Source of the DNA: Vibrio halioticoli NBRC 102217
GTDB taxonomy: Bacteria > Pseudomonadota > Gammaproteobacteria > Enterobacterales > Vibrionaceae
Length of the DNA: 64,000 bases
Assembly (NCBI RefSeq): GCF_000496695.1
Contig: NZ_BAUJ01000009.1
Coordinates: forward strand, 1-64,000
Reading direction: 5' to 3'
This document shows, piece after piece, positions 33,154-42,942 of the stretch. The notes under the pieces were generated by a model. That model was not told the DNA's origin and did not search any database. It saw only the letters and a program-made list of their open reading frames with translations. The position numbers were made by a program, and so were the translations under genes. Position 1 is the stretch's first letter. Every line of letters begins with the position of its first letter.

Positions 33154-34698
33154 TCATTTTTTACCAATATCGTAATCACGTAATTTATTGGCAATTGACG
33201 TATGAGAGACATTTAAGCGTTTCGCCAGCTTTCTGCTAGATGGGAAGGCTTGATAAAGTTTATCTAATACCTGCGACTCGTGACGTTTCATTATTTGATC
33301 CAATGAGCCGTCCATGTCCAGTTTCGCTTCAGTCGTGTTTAAGTTATCCAAGGTTGGTAGGTGAAAATGCTTGGTCGACAGTTGCACACCGTCTAGCTCA
33401 GTTAACGCGCGCAAAACCGTGTTATCGAGCTCACGGAAGTTACCCGGCCAACGATAACTAACCAGCGCATCCATTAAGCTTGCTGAGCAGCTTGGCTTCT
33501 CAATACCCAATTGCGAGCAGTGCTTAACCAATAACATATCCAGTAACGGCGCAATATCTGAAGGTCTTTCATGCAGTGGCGGGATCTTCAAATTAAGCAC
33601 GTTCAATCTAAAGTACAGATCTTGACGGAATGTGCCCGACTCAATTAACTGCTCTAAAGTGTGGCGAGTTGAGGCGATAACGCGCACATTGACGCTCACT
33701 TCTTTATCTTCACCGACACGTCTAAAAGTGCCATCTTGCAAAAATCGCAACAGTTTACTTTGTAAATGCGCAGACATTTCGCCAATTTCATCTAAAAAGA
33801 CCGTACCACCATCGGCATTTTCAAAAATACCTTTGTGTGGTTTGCCTTGATTTATCGCGCCATCGGCATGACCAAATAACTCTGTCTCTGCCACATCGTC
33901 GGGCATAGAGGCGCAACTTAATACAATAAATGGGTTGTTTGAGCGGTGAGAGCGAGCATGACAGGCTCGCGCAAGCATCTCTTTGCCTGTGCCCGTATCG
34001 CCTTCTATCAATAACGGCTGATCCAACATAGAAAGCTTTTTAGCTTGAGTAATTAGCGCTTTATGACGACTGGATGTGCCAACAAAGTGCTCAAAGCCTA
34101 ACGGATCGTGATCGGCAACAGAGTCCGAATTACTTGCTTCGTAACGCGATTGTCTTAACTGTAATACCGTACTGGCGTGGACTAGAGTGTCACTATTTTG
34201 TTGCAATCGAACCGGAATGATCTCCATTTGGTAATCAATCCCAGCAATAACGATATTTTGTTTTTGTCTTTCACTGCTGTCATCAAGCCAGCTTTGATAA
34301 GAAAACTGCGGCAGGATTTGACTGATAGAAGTGCCCAGTATTGGAAGCTCACTGTTATGAAATAACTGCTGCGCCTTTTGGTTAGCCATATCGATTTGTC
34401 CATTAAGACTGACCGATAATAACGCTTCTGTGAGATTATCTAGTACCGCAGTGAGTTCCGTGTTCTTTCTTTCACTTGGCATAAACCCGATGCGACGAAC
34501 ATCAGACACCCCATCGATGCGTCTGATTTGCGCCATCAAATTTCTGAAAGATTCAAAATCTAGCTCTGGGCAGTTGAGATAAATAATGCCGATAGGATCA
34601 ATTTCGATACCTCGTAAATCTAAGTTTTGCGAGGTAAGAATATCTAATAATTCGCGGGTTAACCCTAAGCGATCTTCACACAATACTTCTAGGCGCAC
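33154..34698 (-). CDS. tyrR: Transcriptional regulator TyrR of aromatic amino acid genes
   Basis: A 514-residue regulator, one more than E. coli TyrR. Residues 1-75 form an ACT domain (MRLEVLCEDRLGLTRELLDI), 80-190 a PAS domain, 205-430 an AAA+ domain with Walker A EGDTGTGKEMLA and Walker B GGTVFLDEIGEM, and the C-terminus a helix-turn-helix (SRKLAKRLNVSHTSIAN). The GAFTGA loop of true sigma-54 activators is replaced by FGHADGAIN, as in TyrR, which acts with sigma-70. It senses tyrosine, phenylalanine and tryptophan and controls their synthesis and uptake. A TyrR-box-like site is 15 bases upstream of the start. It lies downstream of ycjX-ycjF as in enterobacteria. Confidence 0.95.
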   Translation of the reverse strand: MRLEVLCEDRLGLTRELLDILTSQNLDLRGIEIDPIGIIYLNCPELDFESFRNLMAQIRRIDGVSDVRRIGFMPSERKNTELTAVLDNLTEALLSVSLNGQIDMANQKAQQLFHNSELPILGTSISQILPQFSYQSWLDDSSERQKQNIVIAGIDYQMEIIPVRLQQNSDTLVHASTVLQLRQSRYEASNSDSVADHDPLGFEHFVGTSSRHKALITQAKKLSMLDQPLLIEGDTGTGKEMLARACHARSHRSNNPFIVLSCASMPDDVAETELFGHADGAINQGKPHKGIFENADGGTVFLDEIGEMSAHLQSKLLRFLQDGTFRRVGEDKEVSVNVRVIASTRHTLEQLIESGTFRQDLYFRLNVLNLKIPPLHERPSDIAPLLDMLLVKHCSQLGIEKPSCSASLMDALVSYRWPGNFRELDNTVLRALTELDGVQLSTKHFHLPTLDNLNTTEAKLDMDGSLDQIMKRHESQVLDKLYQAFPSSRKLAKRLNVSHTSIANKLRDYDIGKK

Positions 34699-34712
34699 GT
34701 CTGACTCTCAAG

Positions 34713-34730
34713 TGTTCATTAATCTTTACA
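34713..34730 (-). promoter_or_regulatory. TyrR-box-like site in front of tyrR
   Basis: TGTTCA-N6-TTTACA (34713-34718 and 34725-34730) matches the palindromic TyrR box TGTAAA-N6-TTTACA in 10 of 12 fixed positions. It ends 15 bases from the tyrR start codon, where binding would block transcription or initiation. Confidence 0.5.
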
Positions 34731-34790
34731 TGAGTGTCTAGCAGAAGCGTACTACAGTCAAGCAATATCAGGCTTTATAAGGGCTTAACT

Positions 34791-35939
34791 CTAATCTTCA
34801 TCACGAGAATTTTGTAAACGATGCTTAACAGATAACATGACCTGATGGCGAACGTGGCGTAATTTTAATTGATTGGTTTTTGAAAATGGAATAGGACGCA
34901 TCAATTGCGCCGCTTTTATGCCAAGGCGCGCGGTTAATAAGCCCACACCGACTCCTTGCGCTACTCGGCTAGAGAGTTTGGCGGTTAAATCCATGGACAA
35001 CAGATCCATCCCTGCATCAATAGCAAGCTCACTACCACCAGCGGCAGCCATATTGATTAAGGTTAACCGTAATAGCTGTATACGTGACCAGTAACCAAGC
35101 TCAACCCCATACTCTTTGGCAATGCGGTTAATTAACGAGATATTGCGCCAAGCGACTAACAACATATCGGCGGCGGCCAAGGGGCTTGCCGCAACCATCA
35201 CTGCCGCCTCAGATGAGTATTTAGCAATGGCTTTATTTACTTTATCGTCCACTGAAGACAGCACATAACCTTGGTATAAATCCAACATATCACGATCTGA
35301 ATGGTTTTCACTGCGATGCTGTGACCATTTCGCCAGCCCAACGTTTTCGACTCCTTTAGCAGCCAAAGAACTTGATAGAGAATCGCAAAATGCGGCGGCT
35401 TTGCCATAGTCGTTGTCATCATACAGCTGCTGCGCTTTCATCTGCGCGTCACCTTGACGACGCAAGCGACGCATTTTTATCAGCTCGCGCAATAGTACGC
35501 CTGCGCCAATAATGCAGCCTCCGGTCAATAACGCAGTCCAAGCCAGCGCCAGAAAATCATTGGATTGAAAGGCACTAATAAACGATTCGCACAGTTGCCA
35601 AAAGCTTAGCCCGCCTAAGGTAGCAAACAATAGCTTCCATTTTAGTGGCACTTTACGGCGACGAAATAACGTCACGACCTTCTCTTCAATGGCTTCATTT
35701 TGCTCAGCGACCATAGGTTCGCTTTGAATAAACTCATGACTGGCAAAAGTTTGCTTCGCGTTTAATGGCTCATCATCCGCTTCTTTAAACGCATTTGTTG
35801 TTTGCTGTGACTCATAATACTTTGAGTGATGAGGTTCTGATTTAGAAGCTTGGTCTTGTGTATCCTCAGATGGATTTTGCTTGGCTGCGTGTTGCTTAGC
35901 TTGGCTAGCAAAGACCTGCTTGGGTTTATATTCACTCAC
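34791..35939 (-). CDS. ycjF: YcjF family membrane protein (TIGR01620, DUF697)
   Basis: A 382-residue protein. Residues 1-95 are polar, Gln/Lys/Glu-rich and low in complexity (KQVFASQAKQHAAKQ), about 30 residues longer than in E. coli. Two membrane helices lie near 102-145 (LFATLGGLSFWQLCESFI, ALLTGGCIIGAGVLL), followed by a cytosolic DUF697 part with LAAADMLLVAWRNISLINRI and VGVGLLTARLGIKAAQLMRPIPF. It follows ycjX by four bases, so the two form an operon, and it precedes tyrR. In enterobacteria ycjX-ycjF belong to the phage-shock (sigma-54) regulon; here the psp genes are not adjacent, and I see no PspF site. Confidence 0.9.
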   Translation of the reverse strand: MSEYKPKQVFASQAKQHAAKQNPSEDTQDQASKSEPHHSKYYESQQTTNAFKEADDEPLNAKQTFASHEFIQSEPMVAEQNEAIEEKVVTLFRRRKVPLKWKLLFATLGGLSFWQLCESFISAFQSNDFLALAWTALLTGGCIIGAGVLLRELIKMRRLRRQGDAQMKAQQLYDDNDYGKAAAFCDSLSSSLAAKGVENVGLAKWSQHRSENHSDRDMLDLYQGYVLSSVDDKVNKAIAKYSSEAAVMVAASPLAAADMLLVAWRNISLINRIAKEYGVELGYWSRIQLLRLTLINMAAAGGSELAIDAGMDLLSMDLTAKLSSRVAQGVGVGLLTARLGIKAAQLMRPIPFSKTNQLKLRHVRHQVMLSVKHRLQNSRDED

Positions 35940-35943
35940 ACTA

Positions 35944-37344
35944 TCACCTTAATTTATCGCCAAGCAAAAACTGAATCACCTTACCCATACCTATGTGTGG
36001 CAACGGCTGAGACTCAACGTAGTTTTGCGGTCTAAAACTTACAAAATCAAACCCCTGTTTATCCCAAAACTCAGCTTTTGGCAGTGTAGCAGGCACTTCT
36101 CCGGGATAAACAGTAAGCTCTTCACCCTGCATACTCGTGCCGTGAATCACTGGCGTAGTGTGCGATTTATGCTCAACAAATCCCGTTTGTGTCGATTGTA
36201 TAGAGGCAAAAGGAATGCACTCCATCGCCACACTTTCAAAAGACACGTGTTGCCAAATGGGCTGAACTAAATGGCGCAGCAACAAGCTCAAGTTAGCATG
36301 TTGATCAGGAGTGATATGATCGGCTTTGGTTGCCGCAAACAGCAATTTATCGGTACGCGGCAAAAACAAACGGCGCATCAGGCTATTTTTACCATAGCTA
36401 AAGCTTTTCATGATTTCGGTCAGTGCTACCTGCATGTCACTAAAAGCATGTTCACCTTGATTTAGCGGTGATAACACATCCACCAGCAAAATTTGCCTAT
36501 CAAAGGAGGCAAAATACTGTTTATAGAAAGGGCGAATCACCTGTTGCTGATATTCTTTATAGCGATTGATGAGTAAATCTAACGCGCCGCCTTTTATAGG
36601 CTTTTCTTTTGCTGTCTTTGCTTTTTCTGAATGCACTTTACTTAAATACGGGAAAAACAATAACACGGGCGCATCCGCAAGCTCGCCGGGCAACACGAAT
36701 CGCCCCGGTTGAATCAACTGATAACCTTGCGCTTTTAAGCTCAGCAATAATTGCGTGAATTCGATAGATACCGCATTGATCATTTTGTCGTCCGTCAAAT
36801 GCTCGATATCAAGGTGCTGAGTACGCTCTAGCCACGATTGCACTTCTGGAAGGTCAATCTGTTGCAAACGTTTTAATTGCTGCTCTGACCAAGTGGCAAA
36901 ATCCATCTCAAGCATAGGTAAATCGAGCAACCACTCCCCTGGATAGTCCACTAAATCAAGGTATAAAGTGGCTGTACGGCTCACCAACTTACGCGCTTTA
37001 TTCTGCGGTTTGTACTTAATGGCAATGCGTATTTCGCTGACATCTCGGGTTGGCGTTGGCCAAGTGGGCGGATCAAGTTTGAGCGACTCGTAAGAGCCAT
37101 CAAGATTAAATCTAGGAGTGAGCAGATTCTTTTGCGGGACACGTCTTGCGCCTAACAAGCGACCATCACGCTGAGCGGCAAGTAAGGGTAAGTTATCATG
37201 AGTCGAGGTATGCAGAAGCTGATCGACAAAGGATGTGATAAATGCGGTCTTTCCTGCACGAGAAAGGCCGGTGACACCAATTCTTAGGTGTGCATCCAGC
37301 CCTCTATTAAGTAGTTGTTTTGCTTCGTTTGTTAATCTGTTCAT
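35944..37344 (-). CDS. ycjX: YcjX family GTP-binding protein
   Basis: A 466-residue cytosolic P-loop protein of the YcjX/DUF463 family, close to the enterobacterial length. Walker A is GLSRAGKTAF near residues 25-34 and the G2/G3-like region includes LDLVDYPGEWLLDLPML near 131-147. The later TKADHITPDQH near 342-352 is the G4-like TKxD motif. The family has been described as a GTPase linked to phage-shock genes with unknown target. Its stop is four bases before ycjF, and a 61-residue membrane gene lies 72 bp upstream on the same strand. No disruption is visible. Confidence 0.93.
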   Translation of the reverse strand: MNRLTNEAKQLLNRGLDAHLRIGVTGLSRAGKTAFITSFVDQLLHTSTHDNLPLLAAQRDGRLLGARRVPQKNLLTPRFNLDGSYESLKLDPPTWPTPTRDVSEIRIAIKYKPQNKARKLVSRTATLYLDLVDYPGEWLLDLPMLEMDFATWSEQQLKRLQQIDLPEVQSWLERTQHLDIEHLTDDKMINAVSIEFTQLLLSLKAQGYQLIQPGRFVLPGELADAPVLLFFPYLSKVHSEKAKTAKEKPIKGGALDLLINRYKEYQQQVIRPFYKQYFASFDRQILLVDVLSPLNQGEHAFSDMQVALTEIMKSFSYGKNSLMRRLFLPRTDKLLFAATKADHITPDQHANLSLLLRHLVQPIWQHVSFESVAMECIPFASIQSTQTGFVEHKSHTTPVIHGTSMQGEELTVYPGEVPATLPKAEFWDKQGFDFVSFRPQNYVESQPLPHIGMGKVIQFLLGDKLR

Positions 37345-37416
37345 ATCACGCTCCTTGCCTCAAGATATTGAATTGTTCTCAAAATATCCAGCATTAGAAC
37401 GCAACATTAACAAGAT

Positions 37417-37602
37417 TTAATCATCGGCAATGAGCTTATAGATAACAAACAAGGCCAATTCAAGCAGCAAAGTCATCACGATCGTAATCGTAATGTATTT
37501 CTCATGAAAGATGGCGATTCCGTTAAGGATAAGGTCATAACAAAGAAAGCCACCGATCACGACGGCAACAATCATTTGTAAAATTTGGACAAAACGTGGC
37601 AT
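37417..37602 (-). CDS. Small hydrophobic membrane protein upstream of ycjX
   Basis: A 61-residue protein with two membrane helices (MIVAVVIGGFLCYDLILNGIA and the next ITITIVMTLLLELALFVIYK) and a short charged tail LIADD. The ATG at 37602 has AGGGGATGTT upstream; the in-frame start at 37626 has no such site. It lies 72 bp upstream of ycjX, on the same strand and could be co-transcribed with it. The position corresponds to that of PspD/PspE in enterobacteria, but it does not resemble them. Function unknown. Confidence 0.6.
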   Translation of the reverse strand: MPRFVQILQMIVAVVIGGFLCYDLILNGIAIFHEKYITITIVMTLLLELALFVIYKLIADD

Positions 37603-37662
37603 AACATCCCCTGTAATTAAAAGCACACATGTAAGTGTATCAGCTATCTAGCTGAAATTTCG

Positions 37663-37688
37663 AAAAAAAGCGCAATCTTTGATTGCGC
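37663..37688 (-). terminator. Rho-independent terminator after fumarase
   Basis: On the minus strand, GCGCAATC/GATTGCGC (37670-37677 and 37681-37688) with a three-base loop, followed by seven T (37669-37663). It lies 43 bases after the fumarase stop. Confidence 0.9.
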
Positions 37689-37730
37689 CCTCTCGCGCCC
37701 GTCATCAGGGCGTTTCTATCATAAATAGCG

Positions 37731-39245
37731 CTATTCCATTTCCGCTATTTTTACTTTCCAAGTATCTGGCCCAGTCTGGTGCGCATTTTCGCCTGTTGAA
37801 TCCACCGCCACTGTAACGGGCATATCTTCAACATCAAACTCGTAAATGGCTTCCATACCCAGTTCTTCAAAAGCAATGACCTTAGCGCTCTTGATTGCTT
37901 TAGATACTAGATACGCCGCTCCGCCCACTGCCATCAAATACACGGCTTTGTTCTGTTTGATAAGCTCAACGGTTTGCGCGCCGCGCTCAGCTTTACCAAT
38001 CATGCCTGCAATGCCGGTTTTAGAGAGCATCATATCGGTAAATTTATCCATGCGGGTTGAAGTTGTCGGTCCAGCAGGCCCTACCGCTTCATCACCAACT
38101 GCGTCCACAGGGCCAACGTAATAGATAAACTTACCCTTAAAATCAACACCTTCAGGAAGCCCTTCACCGCTTTCCAATAATTGCTGAATACGCTTGTGGG
38201 CCGCATCACGACCGGTGAGCATTTTGCCAGACAACAGTAAAGTTTCACCTGTCTTCCACGACTCAATCTCTTGCTGAGTGACGCTATCAAGGTTCACGCG
38301 GCGTGCTTTATCACCTGCATCCCAAGAAATATCAGGCCAATCTTCAAGTTTTGGTGGCGTCAATGTAGCCGGGCCTGTGCCATCAAGCGTGAAATGCACA
38401 TGACGAGTGGCGGCGCAGTTTGGGATCATACATACTGGCTTAGAAGCGGCATGCGTCGGTGCGGTTTTGATTTTAACGTCTACTACAGTGGTTAACCCGC
38501 CCAGACCTTGCGCGCCAATGCCCGTTTTATTAGCACGCTCGAAGATATCAAGGCGCATTTTCTCTTCGGTTGTGGTGGCACCGCGCTCCATTAGTTCATG
38601 AATGTCGACCGGATCCATTAGCGATTCTTTCGCCAGCACTGCCGCTTTTTCTGCGGTGCCGCCAATGCCTATACCGAGCATGCCCGGTGGACACCAACCT
38701 GCGCCCATCAAAGGTAAGGTTTTTTCCACCCATTCTGCGACATCATCGGATGGATTTAACATCACCATTTTGGTTTTGTTTTCAGAGCCGCCGCCTTTAG
38801 CCGCAATTTGCACTTCGACTTTATCACCAGCTACCATGTTGATGTGCACAACTGCAGGGGTGTTGTCTTTACTGTTGATGCGCTTACCGGCAGGATCGAG
38901 CAAAATAGACGCGCGTAAAGGGTTATCAGGATTGGTGTATGCCTGCCTTACGCCCTCATCAACCATCTCTTGCACCGTCACGCTCGTGTCTTCCCACTGC
39001 ACTTGCATACCAATATTGACAAAACAGGTCACAATGCCCGTGTCTTGGCAGATAGGTCGATGACCTTCAGCGGAGAGTCTTGAGTTTATCAATATTTGCG
39101 CAATGGCATCTTTAGCCGCCGTGCTTTGCTCGGCGTGATAAGCTTTTTCTAACGCTTGCACAAAATCAAGCGGGTGATAATAAGATATGTATTGAAGTGC
39201 ATCAGCCACGCTGCTGATAAGATCTTGCTTACGAATTATCGTCAT
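37731..39245 (-). CDS. fumA: Class I fumarate hydratase, iron-sulfur (FumA/FumB type)
   Basis: A 504-residue enzyme of the dimeric oxygen-labile class, about 45 residues shorter at the N-terminus than E. coli FumA. Likely [4Fe-4S] ligands are Cys 66 (GHRPICQDTG), Cys 185 (GAGWCPPGM) and one of Cys 272/277 (VCMIPNCAAT). The beta domain near 330-500 carries LLSGKMLTGRDAAH and VGPAGPTTSTRMD. It converts fumarate to malate in the TCA cycle. The ATG at 39245 has AAGGGG upstream. The gene is divergent from pabB, with a 162-bp gap. I cannot tell from sequence alone whether it is the aerobic or anaerobic isoform. Confidence 0.93.
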   Translation of the reverse strand: MTIIRKQDLISSVADALQYISYYHPLDFVQALEKAYHAEQSTAAKDAIAQILINSRLSAEGHRPICQDTGIVTCFVNIGMQVQWEDTSVTVQEMVDEGVRQAYTNPDNPLRASILLDPAGKRINSKDNTPAVVHINMVAGDKVEVQIAAKGGGSENKTKMVMLNPSDDVAEWVEKTLPLMGAGWCPPGMLGIGIGGTAEKAAVLAKESLMDPVDIHELMERGATTTEEKMRLDIFERANKTGIGAQGLGGLTTVVDVKIKTAPTHAASKPVCMIPNCAATRHVHFTLDGTGPATLTPPKLEDWPDISWDAGDKARRVNLDSVTQQEIESWKTGETLLLSGKMLTGRDAAHKRIQQLLESGEGLPEGVDFKGKFIYYVGPVDAVGDEAVGPAGPTTSTRMDKFTDMMLSKTGIAGMIGKAERGAQTVELIKQNKAVYLMAVGGAAYLVSKAIKSAKVIAFEELGMEAIYEFDVEDMPVTVAVDSTGENAHQTGPDTWKVKIAEME

Positions 39246-39407
39246 TCGTCGAGCCCCTTTTTAGGTCAGTCGGATTCCATTTCATGCACATACAAAGCAT
39301 AGACTTTATGTACATTCTGAACTTGAGATAAATCTATGATACTCTTGAGCGGATTATCAAACCACATTCACCTTTACGGTGTCATCACATTTCAAGCAAT
39401 TTGATAG

Positions 39408-40766
39408 ATGTCTGATTTAAAAATAGAAACTCAAGCACTCGTTTACCATAAAAATCTTGCTGTCACCCTCTTTGAGGATGTTGAGCAGCAACCTTATGCG
39501 ATGTTACTGCGCTCCGCTTCTGACAATCACCCCAACAGTCGTTACGACATATTGGTGCACTCACCTATTTTAACGGTAGAGACTTTCAATAAAGATAACA
39601 TTGTCACTCATCAAGGCACAGTTTCTCATATCGCAGGCGATCCCTTCGAGCTATTACGTACATTAGCTAAGCAACATCTTGGGTATATAGACAACCCCAC
39701 ACAACTGCCATTTATTGGAGGGTGGCTAGGCTATTTTAGTTATGACCTTGGACGTCAGGTTGAAGAGATTGCGAGCATTGCACAGCATGACTTAAACGCC
39801 CCCGACATGGCTGTAGGTCTGTATGACCAAGCTTGGATTGTCGATCACAAGCTTAAACGTGCGGTTTGGGTAGGCACCTCACAAGCGCAAATGAATCACC
39901 CACAATGCCAAAGCAACCCAAACGCGGGGCTTCCTCATTTTCAATTGTGCAGTCCTTGGCAAGCCAACATGACACCAACAGAGTATCAAACCCGTTTTGA
40001 GACGGTTCAAGACTACCTACTCTCTGGTGACTGTTATCAAATTAACTTGGCTCAGCGTTTTTGTGCATCGTATGTGGGCAGTGAATGGCAGGCATACAAA
40101 ACCTTAGAAAATGAAAATCAAGCTCCTTTTTCGGCCTTCATCCGCTTGCCTCACAATGCCATATTGAGCATTTCTCCTGAGCGCTTTATTTTATGTCACG
40201 ACCAGCAAGTAGAAACTAAGCCAATAAAAGGCACTCGCCCACGATTTAACGACCCTATCGAAGATCAACGTCAAATTGATGAGTTAAGAAATGCACAAAA
40301 AGATCAGGCCGAAAACTTAATGATTGTTGACCTGCTGCGTAACGATATCGGTAAAGTATCTGCGCCAGGCAGTGTGCAAGTGCCTCATTTATTTGAGATA
40401 GAGAGCTTTCCTGCGGTGCATCACTTGGTCAGCACTGTTACAGGAGAGCTTGATAGGCAATACGATGAATACGATCTGCTTCGCGCTTGTTTCCCCGGCG
40501 GATCTATCACTGGCGCGCCTAAAGTGCGCGCGATGCAAATCATCGAAGAGCTAGAGCCACATCGTCGCAGTGTGTATTGCGGTAGTATCGGTTACATCAG
40601 TCGTTGTGGCAAAATGGATACCAGCATTACTATCCGAACTCTGATCACCGAAGCGCAGAATATCTACGCTTGGGCAGGTGGCGGATTGGTCGCGGACAGT
40701 GAATGCACCTTAGAATATGAAGAAACTTTACATAAGCTCAGTAAAATTCTGCCAATATTAGAATAA
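39408..40766 (+). CDS. pabB: Aminodeoxychorismate synthase component I
   Basis: A 452-residue chorismate-using enzyme. The hallmark PIKGTRPRF includes the active-site lysine that forms the covalent intermediate, and GGSITGAPKVRAMQIIEELE near 363-382 is the conserved chorismate-binding segment. The N-terminal part resembles the regulatory domain of PabB (DMAVGLYDQAWIVDH). With PabA it turns chorismate and glutamine into aminodeoxychorismate for folate. The ATG at 39408 has no clear ribosome site; no better start was seen. The nudL gene follows after 30 bases on the same strand, as in related genomes. Confidence 0.95.
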   Translation: MSDLKIETQALVYHKNLAVTLFEDVEQQPYAMLLRSASDNHPNSRYDILVHSPILTVETFNKDNIVTHQGTVSHIAGDPFELLRTLAKQHLGYIDNPTQLPFIGGWLGYFSYDLGRQVEEIASIAQHDLNAPDMAVGLYDQAWIVDHKLKRAVWVGTSQAQMNHPQCQSNPNAGLPHFQLCSPWQANMTPTEYQTRFETVQDYLLSGDCYQINLAQRFCASYVGSEWQAYKTLENENQAPFSAFIRLPHNAILSISPERFILCHDQQVETKPIKGTRPRFNDPIEDQRQIDELRNAQKDQAENLMIVDLLRNDIGKVSAPGSVQVPHLFEIESFPAVHHLVSTVTGELDRQYDEYDLLRACFPGGSITGAPKVRAMQIIEELEPHRRSVYCGSIGYISRCGKMDTSITIRTLITEAQNIYAWAGGGLVADSECTLEYEETLHKLSKILPILE

Positions 40767-40796
40767 CCTTAGCCCAATAAAGCCACAGAGCCAGCA

Positions 40797-41408
40797 ATGA
40801 CTAAAGCCGAGTTTTTACAACAATTTAATTTTACAACGCCCAGTGATTACGACGCTTTTAGTTTGCAACGTCTTGCGCATTTTAGCCAAGACGTGCTGCG
40901 CCCTGCGGCGGTGTTAATTGGCTTAGTTGAGCGAAGAAACGGCCTGCACGTTGTGTTTACCAAGCGAGCTGCGCACCTTAAACACCATCCGGGACAGGTT
41001 AGTTTTCCCGGCGGTAAATATGAAAGCAGCGATAAGTTGCTACTTAATACCGCGGTGCGAGAAACCACTGAAGAGGTGGGCATTCCCAGTCACATGATTG
41101 AGATCATCGGCACGCTTCCCTCACTGCCCACCATAAGCCAATTTGCCGTCACCCCCTATCTTGCGTGGATAGACTCAAGCTATCAGCCTAAAATTGATGC
41201 CAATGAAGTGGCAGAGGTGTTTGAAGTCCCTGCTGATTTTCTTTTTTCACCCATCAACTTGGTTAATTTTCATTTCCAATTAAAAACCGTTACTCACAAA
41301 GTGTTTGCCATGCCCTATCAAAAACACTTTATTTGGGGCGTAACCGCACAAATAATTGATGCAATGCAAAGACAACTGGCTCCGTTTGGTGGAATAAACA
41401 GCGCTTAA
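40797..41408 (+). CDS. nudL: Nudix hydrolase NudL, probable CoA pyrophosphatase
   Basis: A 203-residue cytosolic protein with a complete Nudix box (G-x5-E-x7-REUxEExGU): GGKYESSD near 64-71 and AVRETTEEVGIP near 77-88. The preceding KRAAHLKHHPGQVSFPGG matches the CoA-pyrophosphatase subgroup signature, with LL-xxR-xxx-L-xxHxGQVxFPGG. It probably cleaves coenzyme A to 4'-phosphopantetheine and 3',5'-ADP. It lies 30 bases after pabB and forms an operon with it. E. coli NudL is of similar length and neighbours pabB as well. Confidence 0.93.
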   Translation: MTKAEFLQQFNFTTPSDYDAFSLQRLAHFSQDVLRPAAVLIGLVERRNGLHVVFTKRAAHLKHHPGQVSFPGGKYESSDKLLLNTAVRETTEEVGIPSHMIEIIGTLPSLPTISQFAVTPYLAWIDSSYQPKIDANEVAEVFEVPADFLFSPINLVNFHFQLKTVTHKVFAMPYQKHFIWGVTAQIIDAMQRQLAPFGGINSA

Positions 41409-41440
41409 AAAAAAATCCGTTATAAATTGTCACTCTTTAC

Positions 41441-41468
41441 TTGATGCAAATTTATTGGAATGTAAACT
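41441..41468 (+). promoter_or_regulatory. Likely sigma-70 promoter of asnS
   Basis: TTGATG (41441-41446) and TAAACT (41463-41468) are spaced 16 bp, 57 bases before the asnS start. An A-rich stretch lies just upstream (41407-41415). This is the best candidate in the 116-bp gap behind nudL. Confidence 0.4.
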
Positions 41469-41524
41469 GATAGGTTCTATTTCTTATCTTTTTCTCAATA
41501 GCATCTATTGGAGAGTAATACCAA

Positions 41525-42925
41525 ATGACTTACGCGCCTGTAACAGACGTTCTTAGCGGCAAGCTAGCAGTAAACAGTGAAGTCACTGTTCGAGGCTGGA
41601 TCCGTTCACGTCGCGATTCCAAAGCTGGGATCTCTTTTCTCGCCATCTATGACGGCTCTTGTTTCGACCCGATTCAGGCCGTGGTCCCAAATAGTCTTAA
41701 TAATTACAATGATGAAGTCCTTAAACTGACTACAGGTTGTTCTGTTGAAGTGACGGGTACCATCGTTGAATCTCCGGCAAAAGGTCAAGACTTTGAACTT
41801 GCTGCCACTGCTGTACAAGTGGTTGGTTGGGTTGAAGACGCAGACACTTACCCTATGGCTAAGACTCGTCACTCAATTGAGTACCTTCGTGAAGTTGCAC
41901 ACCTTCGCCCTCGCACTAACGTAATTGGTGCAGTAGCGCGCGTTCGTAACTGCTTGTCTCAAGCTATTCATCGCTTCTACCACGAGCAAGGTTTCTTCTG
42001 GACTTCAGCGCCGTTAATTACGGCATCTGATGCAGAAGGTGCAGGTGAAATGTTCCGCGTTTCAACGCTGGATCTTGAAAACCTACCTCGCACAGAGCAA
42101 GGCAATGTGGACTACAACGAAGATTTCTTCGGTAAAGAAACCTTCCTTACCGTATCTGGTCAGCTAAACGCAGAAGCTTACGCTTGCGCACTGAGCAAAG
42201 TGTACACTTTCGGCCCGACGTTCCGCGCTGAAAACTCAAACACCAGTCGCCACCTAGCGGAATTCTGGATGGTTGAGCCTGAGATTGCATTCGCTGATCT
42301 AGATGACGCGGCAAAACTGGCTGAAGACATGCTGAAATACGTATTTAAAGCGGTTCTTGAAGAGCGTCGTGACGATCTTGAGTTCTTTGCCCAACGTATC
42401 GACAAACAAGCGATTACTCGTTTAGAGCAATTTGTTGACGCTGATTTTGCCCAAGTAGATTACACAGACGCGATTCAAATCCTTCAAGATTCTGGTCGTG
42501 AGTTTGAGTTCGCTGTTGAATGGGGCATCGATATGTCTTCTGAACACGAACGCTACCTTGCAGAAGAACACTTCAAAGCACCTGTTATCGTGAAAAACTA
42601 CCCTAAAGACATTAAAGCCTTCTACATGCGCTTAAATGATGACGGTAAAACAGTAGCGGCAATGGACGTTCTTGCTCCGGGTATCGGTGAAATCATCGGT
42701 GGCGCCCAACGTGAAGAACGTTTAGACGTATTAGACGAGCGCATGATTGCGATGGGTATCGACCCAGAACACATGAGCTGGTACCGCGATTTACGTCGCT
42801 ACGGCACAGTGCCTCACGCAGGTTTCGGTCTAGGTTTTGAACGCCTAGTCTCTTACGTAACTGGCATGGGTAACGTACGTGACGTGATTCCATTCCCACG
42901 TACACCACGTAGCGCAAACTTCTAA
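41525..42925 (+). CDS. asnS: Asparaginyl-tRNA synthetase
   Basis: A 466-residue class II tRNA synthetase, the same length as E. coli AsnS. The N-terminal OB fold ([20 protein letters not shown]) binds the anticodon. Class II motifs follow: motif 2 in [20 protein letters not shown] near 232-251 and motif 3 [20 protein letters not shown] near 438-457. The C-terminal [14 protein letters not shown] is the standard AsnS end. It charges tRNA-Asn with asparagine in the cytosol. The ATG at 41525 has GGAGAG upstream. A terminator follows. Confidence 0.97.
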   Translation: MTYAPVTDVLSGKLAVNSEVTVRGWIRSRRDSKAGISFLAIYDGSCFDPIQAVVPNSLNNYNDEVLKLTTGCSVEVTGTIVESPAKGQDFELAATAVQVVGWVEDADTYPMAKTRHSIEYLREVAHLRPRTNVIGAVARVRNCLSQAIHRFYHEQGFFWTSAPLITASDAEGAGEMFRVSTLDLENLPRTEQGNVDYNEDFFGKETFLTVSGQLNAEAYACALSKVYTFGPTFRAENSNTSRHLAEFWMVEPEIAFADLDDAAKLAEDMLKYVFKAVLEERRDDLEFFAQRIDKQAITRLEQFVDADFAQVDYTDAIQILQDSGREFEFAVEWGIDMSSEHERYLAEEHFKAPVIVKNYPKDIKAFYMRLNDDGKTVAAMDVLAPGIGEIIGGAQREERLDVLDERMIAMGIDPEHMSWYRDLRRYGTVPHAGFGLGFERLVSYVTGMGNVRDVIPFPRTPRSANF

Positions 42926-42942
42926 TTAGAAGCTTTTATATT

